Position numbers and translations under genes: made by a program | Part shown: piece after piece, positions 34,601-44,063 of the stretch | Layout of the letters: each line of letters starts with the position of its first letter | Numbering within the stretch: the first letter of the stretch is position 1 | Assembly (NCBI GenBank): GCA_964638515.1 | Contig: CAZWZL010000012.1 | Span: 1-64,000 of the forward strand | Source of the DNA: CAYPGJ01 sp964638515 | GTDB lineage: Bacteria > Planctomycetota > Phycisphaerae > Phycisphaerales > UBA1924 | DNA: 64,000 nt | Reading direction: 5' to 3' | The notes under the pieces: generated by a model | Seen by the model: only the letters and a program-made list of their open reading frames with translations | Databases searched by the model: none | What the model was told of the DNA's origin: nothing

Positions 34601-35845
34601 ATGCGCGAGCCCCCCACGACCCGCGTCGCCCGTCTGGCCTTACCGGACGGGTCCGTATTTGTCGGCAGAGCGTTCGGTGACGCGGGCCGCGTCCGGACGG
34701 TCTCCGCCGAGGTGGTGTTCAACACCGCGCTGACCGGCTATCAGGAGTCGCTGACCGACCCGTCGTATTGCGGCCAGGCGCTGGTTATGACCACGCCGCT
34801 GATCGGAAACTACGGGATCAATCTGGAGGACCTGGAGAGCGCCCGGGTGCAGGTGGCGGCGTTGATCGTCCGCGAGCTTGCTCAGCGTCACTCAAATCAT
34901 CGGGCGACCGAGGATCTCTCGGCGTGGCTGGCTCGGGACGGGGTGCTGGGAATCACGGGCATCGACACTCGGGCGTTGACGCGTTCGCTGCGGGCTTCGG
35001 GCGTGACGCCCGGGGTGCTTTCGAACGATGACGCCATTTCGGACGTTGAGTTGGTCAGGCTGGCTCGATCGGCGCCTCGGATGGACGGACAGAATCTCGT
35101 GCCGAAAGTGGGCTGCACATCAAAGCAGGGGTGGTCTGAAACACTCGGGGAATGGGGTCCGGGGGTGCCGCGCGGCGGCAGGCGTTGGCGCGTGGCGGCG
35201 CTGGATTGTGGTGCGAAGCGGAACATCCTGCGGAATCTTTCGCATCGCGGGTGTGAGGTGGTTCTGTGGCCACACGAGTCAAGGGGAGAGGATCTTGTGC
35301 GGGCCCAGGAACGCGGCGAGATCGACGGGCTCTTCGTGTCGAACGGGCCGGGGGATCCTGCGGCGGTGCGTTGCGTGGTGGACATGCTTCGGCATGTCGT
35401 GCATGAGATCGAGAAGCCCCTTCCGACGTTCGGCATCTGTCTAGGGCACCAGTTGCTCGCACTCGCGTTGGGGGCGACGACGTACAAGCTCAAGTTCGGC
35501 CATCGAGGCACGAATCAGCCGGTGCGGAATCTGCTGACCGGACGAGTCGAGATCACGAGCCAGAATCACGGGTTCGCGGTGGACGCGGAGTCACTGAACG
35601 TGGTGGGGGGGCAGCCCACGCATATCAACCTGAATGACGGTTCGCTCGCGGGGTTTCGGATGCCGGAGCGGCCCGTGTTTGCGGTGCAGCATCACCCCGA
35701 AGCCAGCCCCGGACCGCACGATTCCGCCTACCTCTTCGACGCGTTCGTGCGGATGATGGAGGTGGGTGGGCCGGTGGACGAGGTGGCGATGGGGTGGGGC
35801 GAGCCGGTCGTTCGGCCGATTGTGGCGGGCGCGGCGACGGCTTAG
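34601..35845 (+). CDS. carA: Carbamoyl-phosphate synthase small (glutaminase) subunit
   Basis: 414 residues. Supplies ammonia from glutamine to CarB for carbamoyl phosphate, feeding arginine and pyrimidine synthesis. The class I glutamine amidotransferase domain has nucleophile Cys280 in FGICLGHQ, with the His-x-Glu partners in QHHPEASPGPHD. The N-terminal domain has the family blocks LPDGSVFVGRAFG, VVFNTALTGYQESLTDPSY and QNHGFAVD. GAGGG precedes the ATG. carB is not adjacent and not in the window. It is divergent from the ankyrin gene, with about 140 bases between the starts. Confidence 0.95.
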   Translation: MREPPTTRVARLALPDGSVFVGRAFGDAGRVRTVSAEVVFNTALTGYQESLTDPSYCGQALVMTTPLIGNYGINLEDLESARVQVAALIVRELAQRHSNHRATEDLSAWLARDGVLGITGIDTRALTRSLRASGVTPGVLSNDDAISDVELVRLARSAPRMDGQNLVPKVGCTSKQGWSETLGEWGPGVPRGGRRWRVAALDCGAKRNILRNLSHRGCEVVLWPHESRGEDLVRAQERGEIDGLFVSNGPGDPAAVRCVVDMLRHVVHEIEKPLPTFGICLGHQLLALALGATTYKLKFGHRGTNQPVRNLLTGRVEITSQNHGFAVDAESLNVVGGQPTHINLNDGSLAGFRMPERPVFAVQHHPEASPGPHDSAYLFDAFVRMMEVGGPVDEVAMGWGEPVVRPIVAGAATA

Positions 35846-36117
35846 ACGAGGGGATCGGGGCAAGCCCTGAATCGAGCGCGGTTTGCGTGAGGGAGGGGGC
35901 ACGGTTAGGCTCCGCGCCTGCGCGTGCGTCGGTTTCCGCGTTCGTGAGGCCCGTTGGTTCGAAGGTTGGGGGAACCGAACGGATCGGGCTTGCGGATCGG
36001 ACAATCGTTCGCCCGCGCGGACGTGCGGAGTGTTGGCGGCGCGGGCTGCGCCGGTAAAACCAGTTTCGGTGAACGAGCATTGTGCGGGCCGATGGGGTCC
36101 GATGCGGAGCAGACCAG

Positions 36118-39100
36118 ATGCGAACGCCCAGGGGTCGTCGTCTCAGTGGTGGTGTCCTTCTTGCGATGTTGATGGCGGCGGGCGGCGCGCTGTCGGTCGG
36201 CGCGACGGACTCCGTCTCGCGGATCGAGCGGGCTTCGGCGCTGCTGAAAGAGGGTCGCGCGGCCTCGGCCAAGGATGTCCTCGCGGAAATTGATCGAACC
36301 TCACTTTCGGTCGAGGATCGGGAGCGGTCGATCGAGCTGCTGGCGGCGGCGGATCGCAAGATGCGTTCGATGTCCACCGCGGTGATCGCGATCGATCGCG
36401 CGGAAATGGCGCTCGAAGAGGGCGACCTTCGCGCGGTGGAGCGGCATGCGATGGCGGCCCGGCGCGACGGACGAGCGACGGAGGCGCAGAAGCAGGCGGC
36501 CGCGGACCTGATGGATCGCGCGGCCTCGTTGCGGGCGGATCTCCAGCCCATGGCGGACGGCGCGTTGGAGCAGGCGGTGTTGGACTTTGACGCCGGTCGC
36601 TTTGCGGAGGCGAAGGCGGGGCTCGACTCGGTGTATCGCGCCGGTTTCCGGCTGTCAGAGTCGCAGCTACGCACGTTGGATCAGTATCGCGATCGGCTCA
36701 TTGAGCAGGAGCGTCGCAACGGTCGCCCGTTCGATGCGGATTACACGCCGCTTGGAATGCTCCAGGCTGGGCGCGTGGAGCGCGTGAATGACCCGCGTCC
36801 GGAGGAGGCGGTGGCGAACGCGCAGGCCGCCCAGGAAAGCGGAGCTCCGGAGTCGGCGCCTCAGGGCGAGGCCGGTGCGGCCGAGGAGCCGCCCGCGGAA
36901 GGGGACTTGTTCCAGCAGGCCGCGCGGTTCACGGCTGAGCGCCTGTTGGCGGAGGCTGATGAGGCGTATCGGTCCGGGCGATATGGCGAGGCCGAGCAGA
37001 AATACACGCTGGCGACGACGACGTATCGGGATCATCTCGGCGGGGAAGATCTCACGCGAGCGGATCAGCGGCTCGCGGAAGTGCGCGTGCTGCTCGCGGA
37101 TCGGACGGGCAACCTGCTGACCAACGTGATGGAAACACGGGCTGTCGTCCGCGAGCAGGCGATCGCAGAGTTCGACAATTTCGTGGCGCAGGCGCAGGAC
37201 GCGTTGAAGCAGGGCGACTTTGAGCGGGCGAGGTCGCTGGCTGGCCGGGCGCGTCTGGCGATCGTCGACCGGCGCGAGGTGTTTTCCGAGGCCGAGGTGA
37301 ACGGCCGGGTTCAGCGGCAGGAATCGCTGCTGACGTCCATTCGCGGAGCGGAGGAGTCTTCGCGCGTGGCCGAGATCGAGCGTCGCGCGGCGGATGTGCA
37401 GCGGCAGAAGACGGATGCGGAGTCTCGTCAGCGGGCGGAGAAGGACCGGAAGATCATCGAGAATCTCGATCGGATCCGCGCGCTGCAGCAGGAGCAGAAG
37501 TACCAGGAGGCTCTGCAGGTGGTGGAGCAGGTGCTGTTCCTCGATCCGGAGAACCCGGCGGGGCTGCTTCTCAAGGACGTGCTGCGCGACGTGGTGATCT
37601 ATCGGGAGTGGGACAAGACGCAGCGCGAGCGGTCATACAGCTACGCTGCGGAGACGCTGGAGATGTCCAAGGGGTTGATCATCCCCAAGGCCCTCATGTC
37701 CTATCCGACGGATTGGCCCGAACTCAGCTTCCGGCGGGGCGAGACCGCGGCGTTCGTTGACACGCCCGAGGATCGGCGCGTGCTGGCGGAGTTGGAGGGG
37801 CGCTCGATTCCCGCTTCGTTTGCGTCGCACCGGCTCGAGGATGTGCTGGCGTTCATCGAGCAGGTCGGCAATCTGAGCGTGGACGTGAACTGGGAGGCGT
37901 TGACCGCGATCGGTATCGAGCGGGACACGGAGATCACGCTCAACCTTCGTTCGGCGCCGCTGAAGACCGTGCTGGATCGGGTGCTCGAGAAGGTGAGTCG
38001 AGATCAGTTTAGTCGCGCCGGGTGGGCCGTTGAAGATGGCGTGCTGGTCGTGGCGTCGCAGGAAGCGCTTCGCAAGAAGACGTTCATCCGCATCTACGAC
38101 ATCCGGGATCTGGTGTTCCGCGTGCCGGACTTCCCCAATGTTCCGGAGCTGGACCTCGACACCGTGCTGCAGCAGGGCTCGCAGCGCGGCGGTGGCGGCG
38201 GCGGTGGTGGTCTGTTCAATGATCCGCAGGATGAGAATATCGGTGAGATCCTCGATCAGGAGCGGGACACGCTCGATCAGATCGTTCGCATCATCCAGGA
38301 GAACGTGGATTTCGAGGGCTGGCGTGACAACGGTGGAACGACCGGCATCATCCAGGAGCTCAACGGCAATCTGATCATCACGAACACCGCGGCCAATCAC
38401 CGCTCGATCGTCGGGCTGCTCAGCCAGCTGCGCGAAGCGCGAGCCATCCAGATCAGCGTGGAATCTCGGTTCCTGACAGTGGCGCAGGACTTTTTCGAGC
38501 AGATCGGATTCGATCTCGACGTCTACTTCAACGCGCAGAACAATCAGTACCGTGACGCGGTGCTGCAGGAGTCCCGCTACGGCGGAGCGGTGCACGGCCA
38601 GGCGCAGCCGGCGCCGGGGACCACGCTGCTGGCAACGGACATCCTGCGAGCGAACGCGGGCAATCGAACGACGAATAACAATCAGTATTTCGTCCCGCCG
38701 GGCGGCGTGAACCCGACCACGGGTGAAGTGACGTACAACTACGGACAGGTGCCAGCGGCCGTGACGGCGCCCGATCCGCTCAGCATCATTCCGGCACAGC
38801 AGAACAGCTTGGGGATCACCGATGTGCTCGGCGAGTCCCTCGGCGGCTTTGCCTCGACGATCCTCTCGCAGAATCCCGCGTTGGGCATCGCCGGCACGTT
38901 TCTTGACGACGTGCAGGTGGACCTGCTCATCAAAGCGACGCAGGCCGATCGGCGCAACGTCACGCTCACGGCTCCGCGACTGACGTTCATCAACGGTCGG
39001 TTCGCCAACATGTTCGTGGCGACGCAGCAGACGTTCGTGTCGCAGCTGACTCCGGTGGTTGGCTCGTCCTCCGCGGCGTTCCAGCCGACGGTGAGCTCGC

Positions 39101-39567
39101 TGAACACCGGCGTGACGCTGCTGGTTCGCGGCGTGGCTTCGACCGACCGACGCTATGTCACCATGATGATTCAGACGCGTGTGGCCTCGCTGGATCGGTT
39201 CGATCCGGAGTTGACGTTCAGCGCGGCCGCGGGCGGCACTGGTGACGGTGGCGGCGGCGCCACGGCCACCGGCGTCATTCAGCGGCCTGTGATCAGCATT
39301 TCGGCGGTCAATACGGGCGTGACCGTGCCGGATCAGGGCACGATTCTTCTCGGCGGCCAGCGGATCGTGACGGAGGCCGAGGTGGAGAGCGGTGTGCCGG
39401 TGTTGAGCAAGCTGCCGATCATCAACCGATTCTTCACAAACCGAATCGAATCCAAGGAAGAGCGAACATTGTTGATCCTGCTCAAGCCCACCATCATCAT
39501 GCAGAACGAGGAAGAGGAGAAGAACTTCCCCGGATTGCTGGACAGGCTTGGCTCGGCCGGGCGGTGA
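36118..39567 (+). CDS. Large secretin-domain outer membrane protein with N-terminal helical repeats
   Basis: 1149 residues from the ATG at 36118 (GGAG 9 bases upstream). The signal-like start is MRTPRGRRLSGGVLLAMLMAAGGA. Residues 40-480 are helical, with TPR-like repeats and Ala/Glu-rich stretches (EAVANAQAAQESGAPES is probably a flexible linker). Residues about 540-800 hold secretin N-type subdomains, including a Gly8-type loop. The C-terminal secretin beta domain (about 840-1140) contains TVPDQGTILLGGQR (about 1069-1082) and VPVLSKLPIINRFF, then EERTLLILLKPTIIMQ. This resembles type IV pilus PilQ or type II secretion GspD but is much longer at the N-terminus. No pil or gsp genes flank it. 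STAS and anti-sigma genes follow within 70 bases. Confidence 0.9.
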   Translation: MRTPRGRRLSGGVLLAMLMAAGGALSVGATDSVSRIERASALLKEGRAASAKDVLAEIDRTSLSVEDRERSIELLAAADRKMRSMSTAVIAIDRAEMALEEGDLRAVERHAMAARRDGRATEAQKQAAADLMDRAASLRADLQPMADGALEQAVLDFDAGRFAEAKAGLDSVYRAGFRLSESQLRTLDQYRDRLIEQERRNGRPFDADYTPLGMLQAGRVERVNDPRPEEAVANAQAAQESGAPESAPQGEAGAAEEPPAEGDLFQQAARFTAERLLAEADEAYRSGRYGEAEQKYTLATTTYRDHLGGEDLTRADQRLAEVRVLLADRTGNLLTNVMETRAVVREQAIAEFDNFVAQAQDALKQGDFERARSLAGRARLAIVDRREVFSEAEVNGRVQRQESLLTSIRGAEESSRVAEIERRAADVQRQKTDAESRQRAEKDRKIIENLDRIRALQQEQKYQEALQVVEQVLFLDPENPAGLLLKDVLRDVVIYREWDKTQRERSYSYAAETLEMSKGLIIPKALMSYPTDWPELSFRRGETAAFVDTPEDRRVLAELEGRSIPASFASHRLEDVLAFIEQVGNLSVDVNWEALTAIGIERDTEITLNLRSAPLKTVLDRVLEKVSRDQFSRAGWAVEDGVLVVASQEALRKKTFIRIYDIRDLVFRVPDFPNVPELDLDTVLQQGSQRGGGGGGGGLFNDPQDENIGEILDQERDTLDQIVRIIQENVDFEGWRDNGGTTGIIQELNGNLIITNTAANHRSIVGLLSQLREARAIQISVESRFLTVAQDFFEQIGFDLDVYFNAQNNQYRDAVLQESRYGGAVHGQAQPAPGTTLLATDILRANAGNRTTNNNQYFVPPGGVNPTTGEVTYNYGQVPAAVTAPDPLSIIPAQQNSLGITDVLGESLGGFASTILSQNPALGIAGTFLDDVQVDLLIKATQADRRNVTLTAPRLTFINGRFANMFVATQQTFVSQLTPVVGSSSAAFQPTVSSLNTGVTLLVRGVASTDRRYVTMMIQTRVASLDRFDPELTFSAAAGGTGDGGGGATATGVIQRPVISISAVNTGVTVPDQGTILLGGQRIVTEAEVESGVPVLSKLPIINRFFTNRIESKEERTLLILLKPTIIMQNEEEEKNFPGLLDRLGSAGR

Positions 39568-39635
39568 TCTGACGGCGGTTGACCGTGGCCGGTATGGGCC
39601 GCTAGCGTTGGGAGACGCAAAGGAGGTCCATGGGT

Positions 39636-39998
39636 ATGGCCCAAGAGGGTTCGAGACTTCGTATCACGGCGGCCGAGGGCGTCAGTCAGGTTCGCTTCGT
39701 CGATCGCAACATCCTCGACGAGGCGAATATCCAGCAGATCGGGGAGGAGATCCTCGGGCTGGTGGAGGGCTCGGCCAAGCCCCGGGTGGTGATCAGCTTC
39801 GAGAACGTGGATCACCTGTCCAGCGCCGCTTTGGGTGCTCTGATCACGATCAACAACCGGGTTAAGGCCAAGAGCGGCCGTTTGGCGCTCGCGCGCATCG
39901 ATCCGCAGATTCATGAGGTCTTCGTCATTACGAAGCTGAATCGACTCTTCGACATCCATGAGTCCGTGGACGATGCCATGGCGGCGGCGAAGCGTTGA
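39636..39998 (+). CDS. STAS-domain anti-sigma factor antagonist
   Basis: 120 residues. A small one-domain STAS protein of the SpoIIAA/RsbV type. The strands and the regulatory loop are visible: VVISFENVDHLSSAALGALITI, where Ser62 or Ser63 is the likely phosphorylation site of the kinase-like partner. The start at 39636 is preferred because AGGAGG lies 9 bases upstream; an ATG at 39630 would be too close to it. The following gene encodes an HATPase of the RsbW type, which suggests a partner-switching module. It starts 68 bases after the secretin stop. No sigma factor is in the window. Confidence 0.88.
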   Translation: MAQEGSRLRITAAEGVSQVRFVDRNILDEANIQQIGEEILGLVEGSAKPRVVISFENVDHLSSAALGALITINNRVKAKSGRLALARIDPQIHEVFVITKLNRLFDIHESVDDAMAAAKR

Positions 39999-40026
39999 GC
40001 GGTCGTTGGAGGCGGGCGGAGCGCTG

Positions 40027-40482
40027 ATGACATCTCAAGGGCCGACACCAAGCAAGGGCGAGCGCGCGGAATTGCGCAACGAGCGCGAGGCCATATTGGC
40101 GCTCGAGCATCAGGTGCTGGAGGCCGTGGCGGATGCGGGGTACTCGGAGGCCGCGCGTTTCGCGGTGCGACTTGCGCTCGAGGAAGCGGTCGTCAACGCG
40201 TTCCGGCACGGGCACCGGGGGTTGGCTTCGGACACTCCGATCCACGTTTCCTGGAAGGTCGACGGCGGGCGAACGACGATTGTGGTCCGCGATCAGGGCC
40301 GGGGATTCGAGCCGCAGGCCGTGCCCGACCCGACGCTGGATGAGAATCTGGAGTGTCCGACCGGTCGGGGCCTGATGCTCATTCGGGCCTATATGACCGA
40401 AGTTCGGCACAACGCGGCCGGCAACGAGGTCACCATGGTCTTTGATCGCGCGACAGAAGAGGCCAAGCGGGCCTCGGATTGA
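40027..40482 (+). CDS. RsbW-like anti-sigma / serine kinase ATPase
   Basis: 151 residues. An HATPase_c domain of the RsbW/SpoIIAB type. The N-box is EEAVVNAFRHGH, the G1 box is VVRDQGRGFEP and the G2 region is TGRGLMLIRAYMTEV. The ATP lid is short, as in the family. With the STAS protein it would form a phosphorylation-controlled switch: the kinase phosphorylates the antagonist and, when free, binds a sigma factor or other target. GGAG lies 5 bases before the ATG, 28 bases after the STAS stop. The target is not shown by this window. Confidence 0.88.
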   Translation: MTSQGPTPSKGERAELRNEREAILALEHQVLEAVADAGYSEAARFAVRLALEEAVVNAFRHGHRGLASDTPIHVSWKVDGGRTTIVVRDQGRGFEPQAVPDPTLDENLECPTGRGLMLIRAYMTEVRHNAAGNEVTMVFDRATEEAKRASD

Positions 40483-40509
40483 CCACGCGGGGCACGACCA
40501 TCGTTGCGG

Positions 40510-41487
40510 TCAGCCGAGCGTCCGAGACGCGTGCACGCCGGCTCGGAGCAGCAGTGAGAGGGGATCGGGCGCCTTGAGTTCCGCTGCCAGTTCGTCGGGG
40601 AGCAGGCGGATGGATTCGTACACTTCCGGCGGCGGGTCCGCGTCGGGGGCTCCGACGGCCTCGAGCGCGAGCCGCTCCGCCTCGGCCAGCGAGCCGGCGA
40701 CGAGCAGGACCTCCGTAGCGCGGCCGTCGGTCGGCATGGCTACGAGGCATCGCCAGGCCGTCAGGCCGAGCTCTCCGCCGTCATCATCGACATTGGTCTC
40801 GGGGTCGATGTTCAGGGTGAGCCGCCACGCTTCTTTCAGATCGTCGACGATGTCCTCTCGCGTGGTGACTCGAGGGCCTGTGGACGGATCTGGAAGGGTG
40901 TCCCGATGCTCGTGCTCCGCGGCGTCGATCCCCGCGGGCTCGCCCACCGGCTTGAGATCGAACGCGGCCAGCACCCGTTCCACCCGCTGACGCATGGAAC
41001 CTTCCGCTCGCAAGGTGAGGATCTTGTGGTCGTCGACGTAGACGAAAAGGAACGGCTCTCGCGACATGGCCCCAAACCCGACACAGCCATCCTCGATAAG
41101 CCAAGGTCTCCAGCGGCGATAGCCCTCCAGAAACCGATCAAGCCCGATGGCGTCGTACGTCAGGTAGGGGTCGATTTCGCGGTAGGCGTCGTCGGAGAGC
41201 GCGTCGAGGATCGGGTAGACGCGAGATGGGAACAGCGTAAAGAGGGCTCGAAGCAGCGGCGCCAGCCGGTTGTGCGTGATGACCACGTCGAACACGTACC
41301 GGTCCGGCCAATCATCCCACTCCTCATCGGTGGAGGATTCCGCGGGCTCGAATTCCACGAGGAAGCCCTCCACGGGCGTGAGTTCTTCGGCACGAACGGG
41401 ATAGGCGCCCAGCGGGCACGCGAACGTTCCGATCACGGTGCGTTCGAGCGCGGGGTCGAGCAGCGGGGGCGTGGAGGGTTCACTCAT
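40510..41487 (-). CDS. Conserved-looking hypothetical protein
   Basis: 325 residues from the ATG at 41487. I do not recognise a family. The protein is soluble, acidic and well-behaved in composition, with a globular first part rich in aromatic and charged residues (WDDWPDRYVFDVVITHNRLAPLLRALF, then LFPSRVYPILDALSDDAYREIDPYLTYDAIG) and a second part near FLFVYVDDHKILTLRAEGSM that reads as beta strands. The C-terminal ~100 residues are helical and Glu/Asp-rich. No signal peptide or membrane segment is seen. It lies tail-to-tail with the RsbW-like gene, 27 bases apart. Coding status is strongly supported by composition and the length of the frame. Confidence 0.7.
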   Translation of the reverse strand: MSEPSTPPLLDPALERTVIGTFACPLGAYPVRAEELTPVEGFLVEFEPAESSTDEEWDDWPDRYVFDVVITHNRLAPLLRALFTLFPSRVYPILDALSDDAYREIDPYLTYDAIGLDRFLEGYRRWRPWLIEDGCVGFGAMSREPFLFVYVDDHKILTLRAEGSMRQRVERVLAAFDLKPVGEPAGIDAAEHEHRDTLPDPSTGPRVTTREDIVDDLKEAWRLTLNIDPETNVDDDGGELGLTAWRCLVAMPTDGRATEVLLVAGSLAEAERLALEAVGAPDADPPPEVYESIRLLPDELAAELKAPDPLSLLLRAGVHASRTLG

Positions 41488-41606
41488 CGGGCGGGGGAGA
41501 GTGTACGGATCGCGCGGCCGACGGGGAGGGCGTTGCGGGAGCGGGCGTCTGGGGCGATGATGCGGCCGGGAGCGAGAGGCTCCCCCAAACACAGGGAGCC
41601 ATGCGC

Positions 41607-43379
41607 ATGGGCGGATTCGTCGCGGATATGAACCGTGTGCTGGAGGCGATCAACGGCGTCATCTGGCACAACTACGTCCTCTTTGTGGTGTTGGGCGTGG
41701 GCGTGCTGTTCACCGTGTGGAGCGGGTTCGCGCAGTATCGCGCCCTCACTCACGGCGTTTCGATCATCCGCGGCACGTACGACGACAAGAACGACCCCGG
41801 CGCCATCAATCACTTTCAGGCGCTTTCGACGGCCCTTTCCGCGACCGTGGGGCTGGGGAATATCGCCGGCGTCGCCGTGGCGATTGCGCTGGGCGGGCCC
41901 GGGGCCGTGTTCTGGATGTGGATCGTCGGCGCGGTGGGCATGGCGATCAAGACCACCGAGGTCACGCTTTCGATGCTGCACCGAAACACCGACGATTCCG
42001 ACAACCCGCACGGCGGGCCCATGTGGGTGGCCGACAAGGGCTTCAAGAAGTGGGGGCTGGGTTGGCTGGGCAAGGTTGTCGGCGTCATCTTCTGTATCAC
42101 GCTGATCATCTCCACCATCACGGGCGGCAACATGTTCCAGGCCTGGAACGTCGGCGTGATCTGCGAGACCTACTTCCGCGTGCCGCAGCAGGTCATCGGC
42201 GTGATTCTCACGGTGCTCGTGGGGCTGGTGATCATCGGTGGCATCAAGCGGATCGGCGCGGTGGCGGGGCGGCTCGTGCCGTTCATGTGCGCGATCTACC
42301 TGATCGCGGCGGTGTACGTCATCGTGCTGAATATCGATCGCGTGCCTGAGATGCTTGGGCTGATCGTGAAATCGGCGTTCGCGCCGGCTGAAGCGAGCCA
42401 GGCGTTCCTGGGCGGCACCGCGGGCTACGCCTTCCTTTGGGGCATGAAGCGGGCGCTGTTTTCGAACGAGGCGGGGCAGGGTTCGAGCCCCATCGCGCAC
42501 GCCGCCGCCAAGACCGATGAGCCCGCCCGAGAGGGCATCGTGGCCGGTCTGGAGCCCTTCGTGGACACGCTCGTGGTGTGCACGCTGACGACGTTGGTCG
42601 TGCTCTTGAGCGGCGCATGGAACCGCGGGCCGGAAGCCATGTTCGACATCGCCGCGGCCCCGACCATACGACAGGTCGAGGGATCACCCAATCACTGGGT
42701 GGCGGAATCCGGCGCCGTGCCCGCGAAGTCCGCGGAAGCATCGAAGATCAATGGCCAGTGGCGCGAGACGGACACCGTCTTTGTGCTCATTAAAGCTGAC
42801 CTCGATCCCAACACGGGACGGGAGATCCGACGGCTCACGGGGACGATCAGGGCGTCCGCGGACGGTGGCCTAGGCGTGGAATGGACGCCGTACAGGAGCG
42901 TCAAGCAGCCTGAGATTCTCCCGGAGGCCGATGGAAGGGTTGGGCTGTACAACAACCTCGTCGGCGCTGCGTTGACCGGCCACGCGTTTGACCGCGTGAC
43001 GCCCGGGCTGGGCAAGTGGATTGTGACGGTGGCCGCGTGGCTCTTTGCGATCTCCACGATGATCTCGTGGTCGTACTACGGCGAGCAGGGCGTGGTGTAC
43101 CTCTTCGGAGCGAGACTGGTGATGCCCTATCGGCTGATCTACTGCGGGCTCATCATGGTTTCGTGCGCGGGCTTCATCCGCACCGACCACGAGCTCGACA
43201 ATCTCACCGCGCTCGGCACGGGCGTCATGTTGTGGGCGAACATCCCCATTCTGCTCCTCTTCGGAGCGGCGGCGATGACGGCGTACCACGGGTACATCCG
43301 CAGGTTGAGCCGGGGTGAGCTCGACAAGCACGCGGCGCCCCCGTTCACCGACGTGGTCGAGGGTAAGGACGTCCGCTGA
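41607..43379 (+). CDS. Alanine/glycine:cation symporter (AGCS) with large loop insertion
   Basis: 590 residues from the ATG at 41607, which has GGAG 8 bases upstream; the ATG at 41601 is too close to that site. A Na+- or H+-coupled alanine or glycine symporter. Family blocks: VWSGFAQYRALTHG, LSATVGLGNIAGVAVAI, GMAIKTTEVTLS, FSNEAGQGSSPIAHAAA and WSYYGEQGVVYLFG. About 10-11 hydrophobic helices are expected. Between residues about 337 and 450 there is a soluble insertion (RQVEGSPNHWVAES..., FVLIKADLDPNTGREIRRLTG) that is not in the usual ~450-residue members. The insertion falls between two late helices, so it probably forms an extramembrane domain. Confidence 0.92.
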   Translation: MGGFVADMNRVLEAINGVIWHNYVLFVVLGVGVLFTVWSGFAQYRALTHGVSIIRGTYDDKNDPGAINHFQALSTALSATVGLGNIAGVAVAIALGGPGAVFWMWIVGAVGMAIKTTEVTLSMLHRNTDDSDNPHGGPMWVADKGFKKWGLGWLGKVVGVIFCITLIISTITGGNMFQAWNVGVICETYFRVPQQVIGVILTVLVGLVIIGGIKRIGAVAGRLVPFMCAIYLIAAVYVIVLNIDRVPEMLGLIVKSAFAPAEASQAFLGGTAGYAFLWGMKRALFSNEAGQGSSPIAHAAAKTDEPAREGIVAGLEPFVDTLVVCTLTTLVVLLSGAWNRGPEAMFDIAAAPTIRQVEGSPNHWVAESGAVPAKSAEASKINGQWRETDTVFVLIKADLDPNTGREIRRLTGTIRASADGGLGVEWTPYRSVKQPEILPEADGRVGLYNNLVGAALTGHAFDRVTPGLGKWIVTVAAWLFAISTMISWSYYGEQGVVYLFGARLVMPYRLIYCGLIMVSCAGFIRTDHELDNLTALGTGVMLWANIPILLLFGAAAMTAYHGYIRRLSRGELDKHAAPPFTDVVEGKDVR

Positions 43380-43409
43380 GCCCAACGCGGGGGGAGGAGG
43401 CCCCGCGCG

Positions 43410-44063
43410 GTGTGGTCGGTGAATGAGATTGGCGTTGTGGCCGCGGGCGCCCTGCGCCGATGCGCTCAGGCGTTCGATGCGGAGCAGTCACCCTACGGGC
43501 TCGATGCGCGCTCCGAGCTTGAGGTGCAGGACGTGCTCGCCGAGGGTCTTCGGGTCCATGGCTGGGGCGCGCTGCGAGAATGCCGGTATCCGGCGGTTGC
43601 GGGGCGCGCGCGCCGAAGCGAGGGTGAGCGTTGCGACCTGGTGGTCACCACACGCCCCGGCGAACCGCTCCTCGATCCGCTGCTGGAAAACACCCTGTTC
43701 GCCGGCCGCGGCGTGCAGCCCGAAGAGGCCATGTGGCTCGAGATCAAGCTGGCCCGTCAGTTTGCCCTCGTGAACGGTGTCGCGGCTCCCAACCCGGCCT
43801 ACGCGAGCGAGGTGCTGACCCGCGCCACCATCGATGTGCGCAAGCTCAGCGCCGAGCCCGCGACGTTTACCCGCGCTGTGATGCTGGTGATGTTCACTCG
43901 CGATGCTCGCACCGCGGAGCACGACGCACTGGCATGGGCGCACCGTTGCCTCGACGTTGGGCTGTCGATCGGATCGCCGGAGCGCGAAGGCTTCGCCCTG
44001 GCCGATCGTATCGGCAATGCGTGGTGCGAATTGGTGATCATGCCGGTTCGTTGGGGCGGGTGA
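43410..44063 (+). CDS. PD-(D/E)XK-like protein, unknown function
   Basis: 217 residues from a GTG with GGAGGA about 11 bases upstream. I do not recognise a named family, but the residue pattern suits a PD-(D/E)XK nuclease fold: Glu58 in LRECRYP, Asp76 in ERCDLVV and Glu111-x-Lys113 in WLEIKLA, with suitable strand predictions and an ArgGlu-rich first helix. Such proteins can be nucleases, but several are inactive or structural. It has no signal peptide. It lies 30 bases after the AGCS symporter on the same strand and its last 26 bases overlap the end of lpxB on the other strand. Confidence 0.7.
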   Translation: MWSVNEIGVVAAGALRRCAQAFDAEQSPYGLDARSELEVQDVLAEGLRVHGWGALRECRYPAVAGRARRSEGERCDLVVTTRPGEPLLDPLLENTLFAGRGVQPEEAMWLEIKLARQFALVNGVAAPNPAYASEVLTRATIDVRKLSAEPATFTRAVMLVMFTRDARTAEHDALAWAHRCLDVGLSIGSPEREGFALADRIGNAWCELVIMPVRWGG

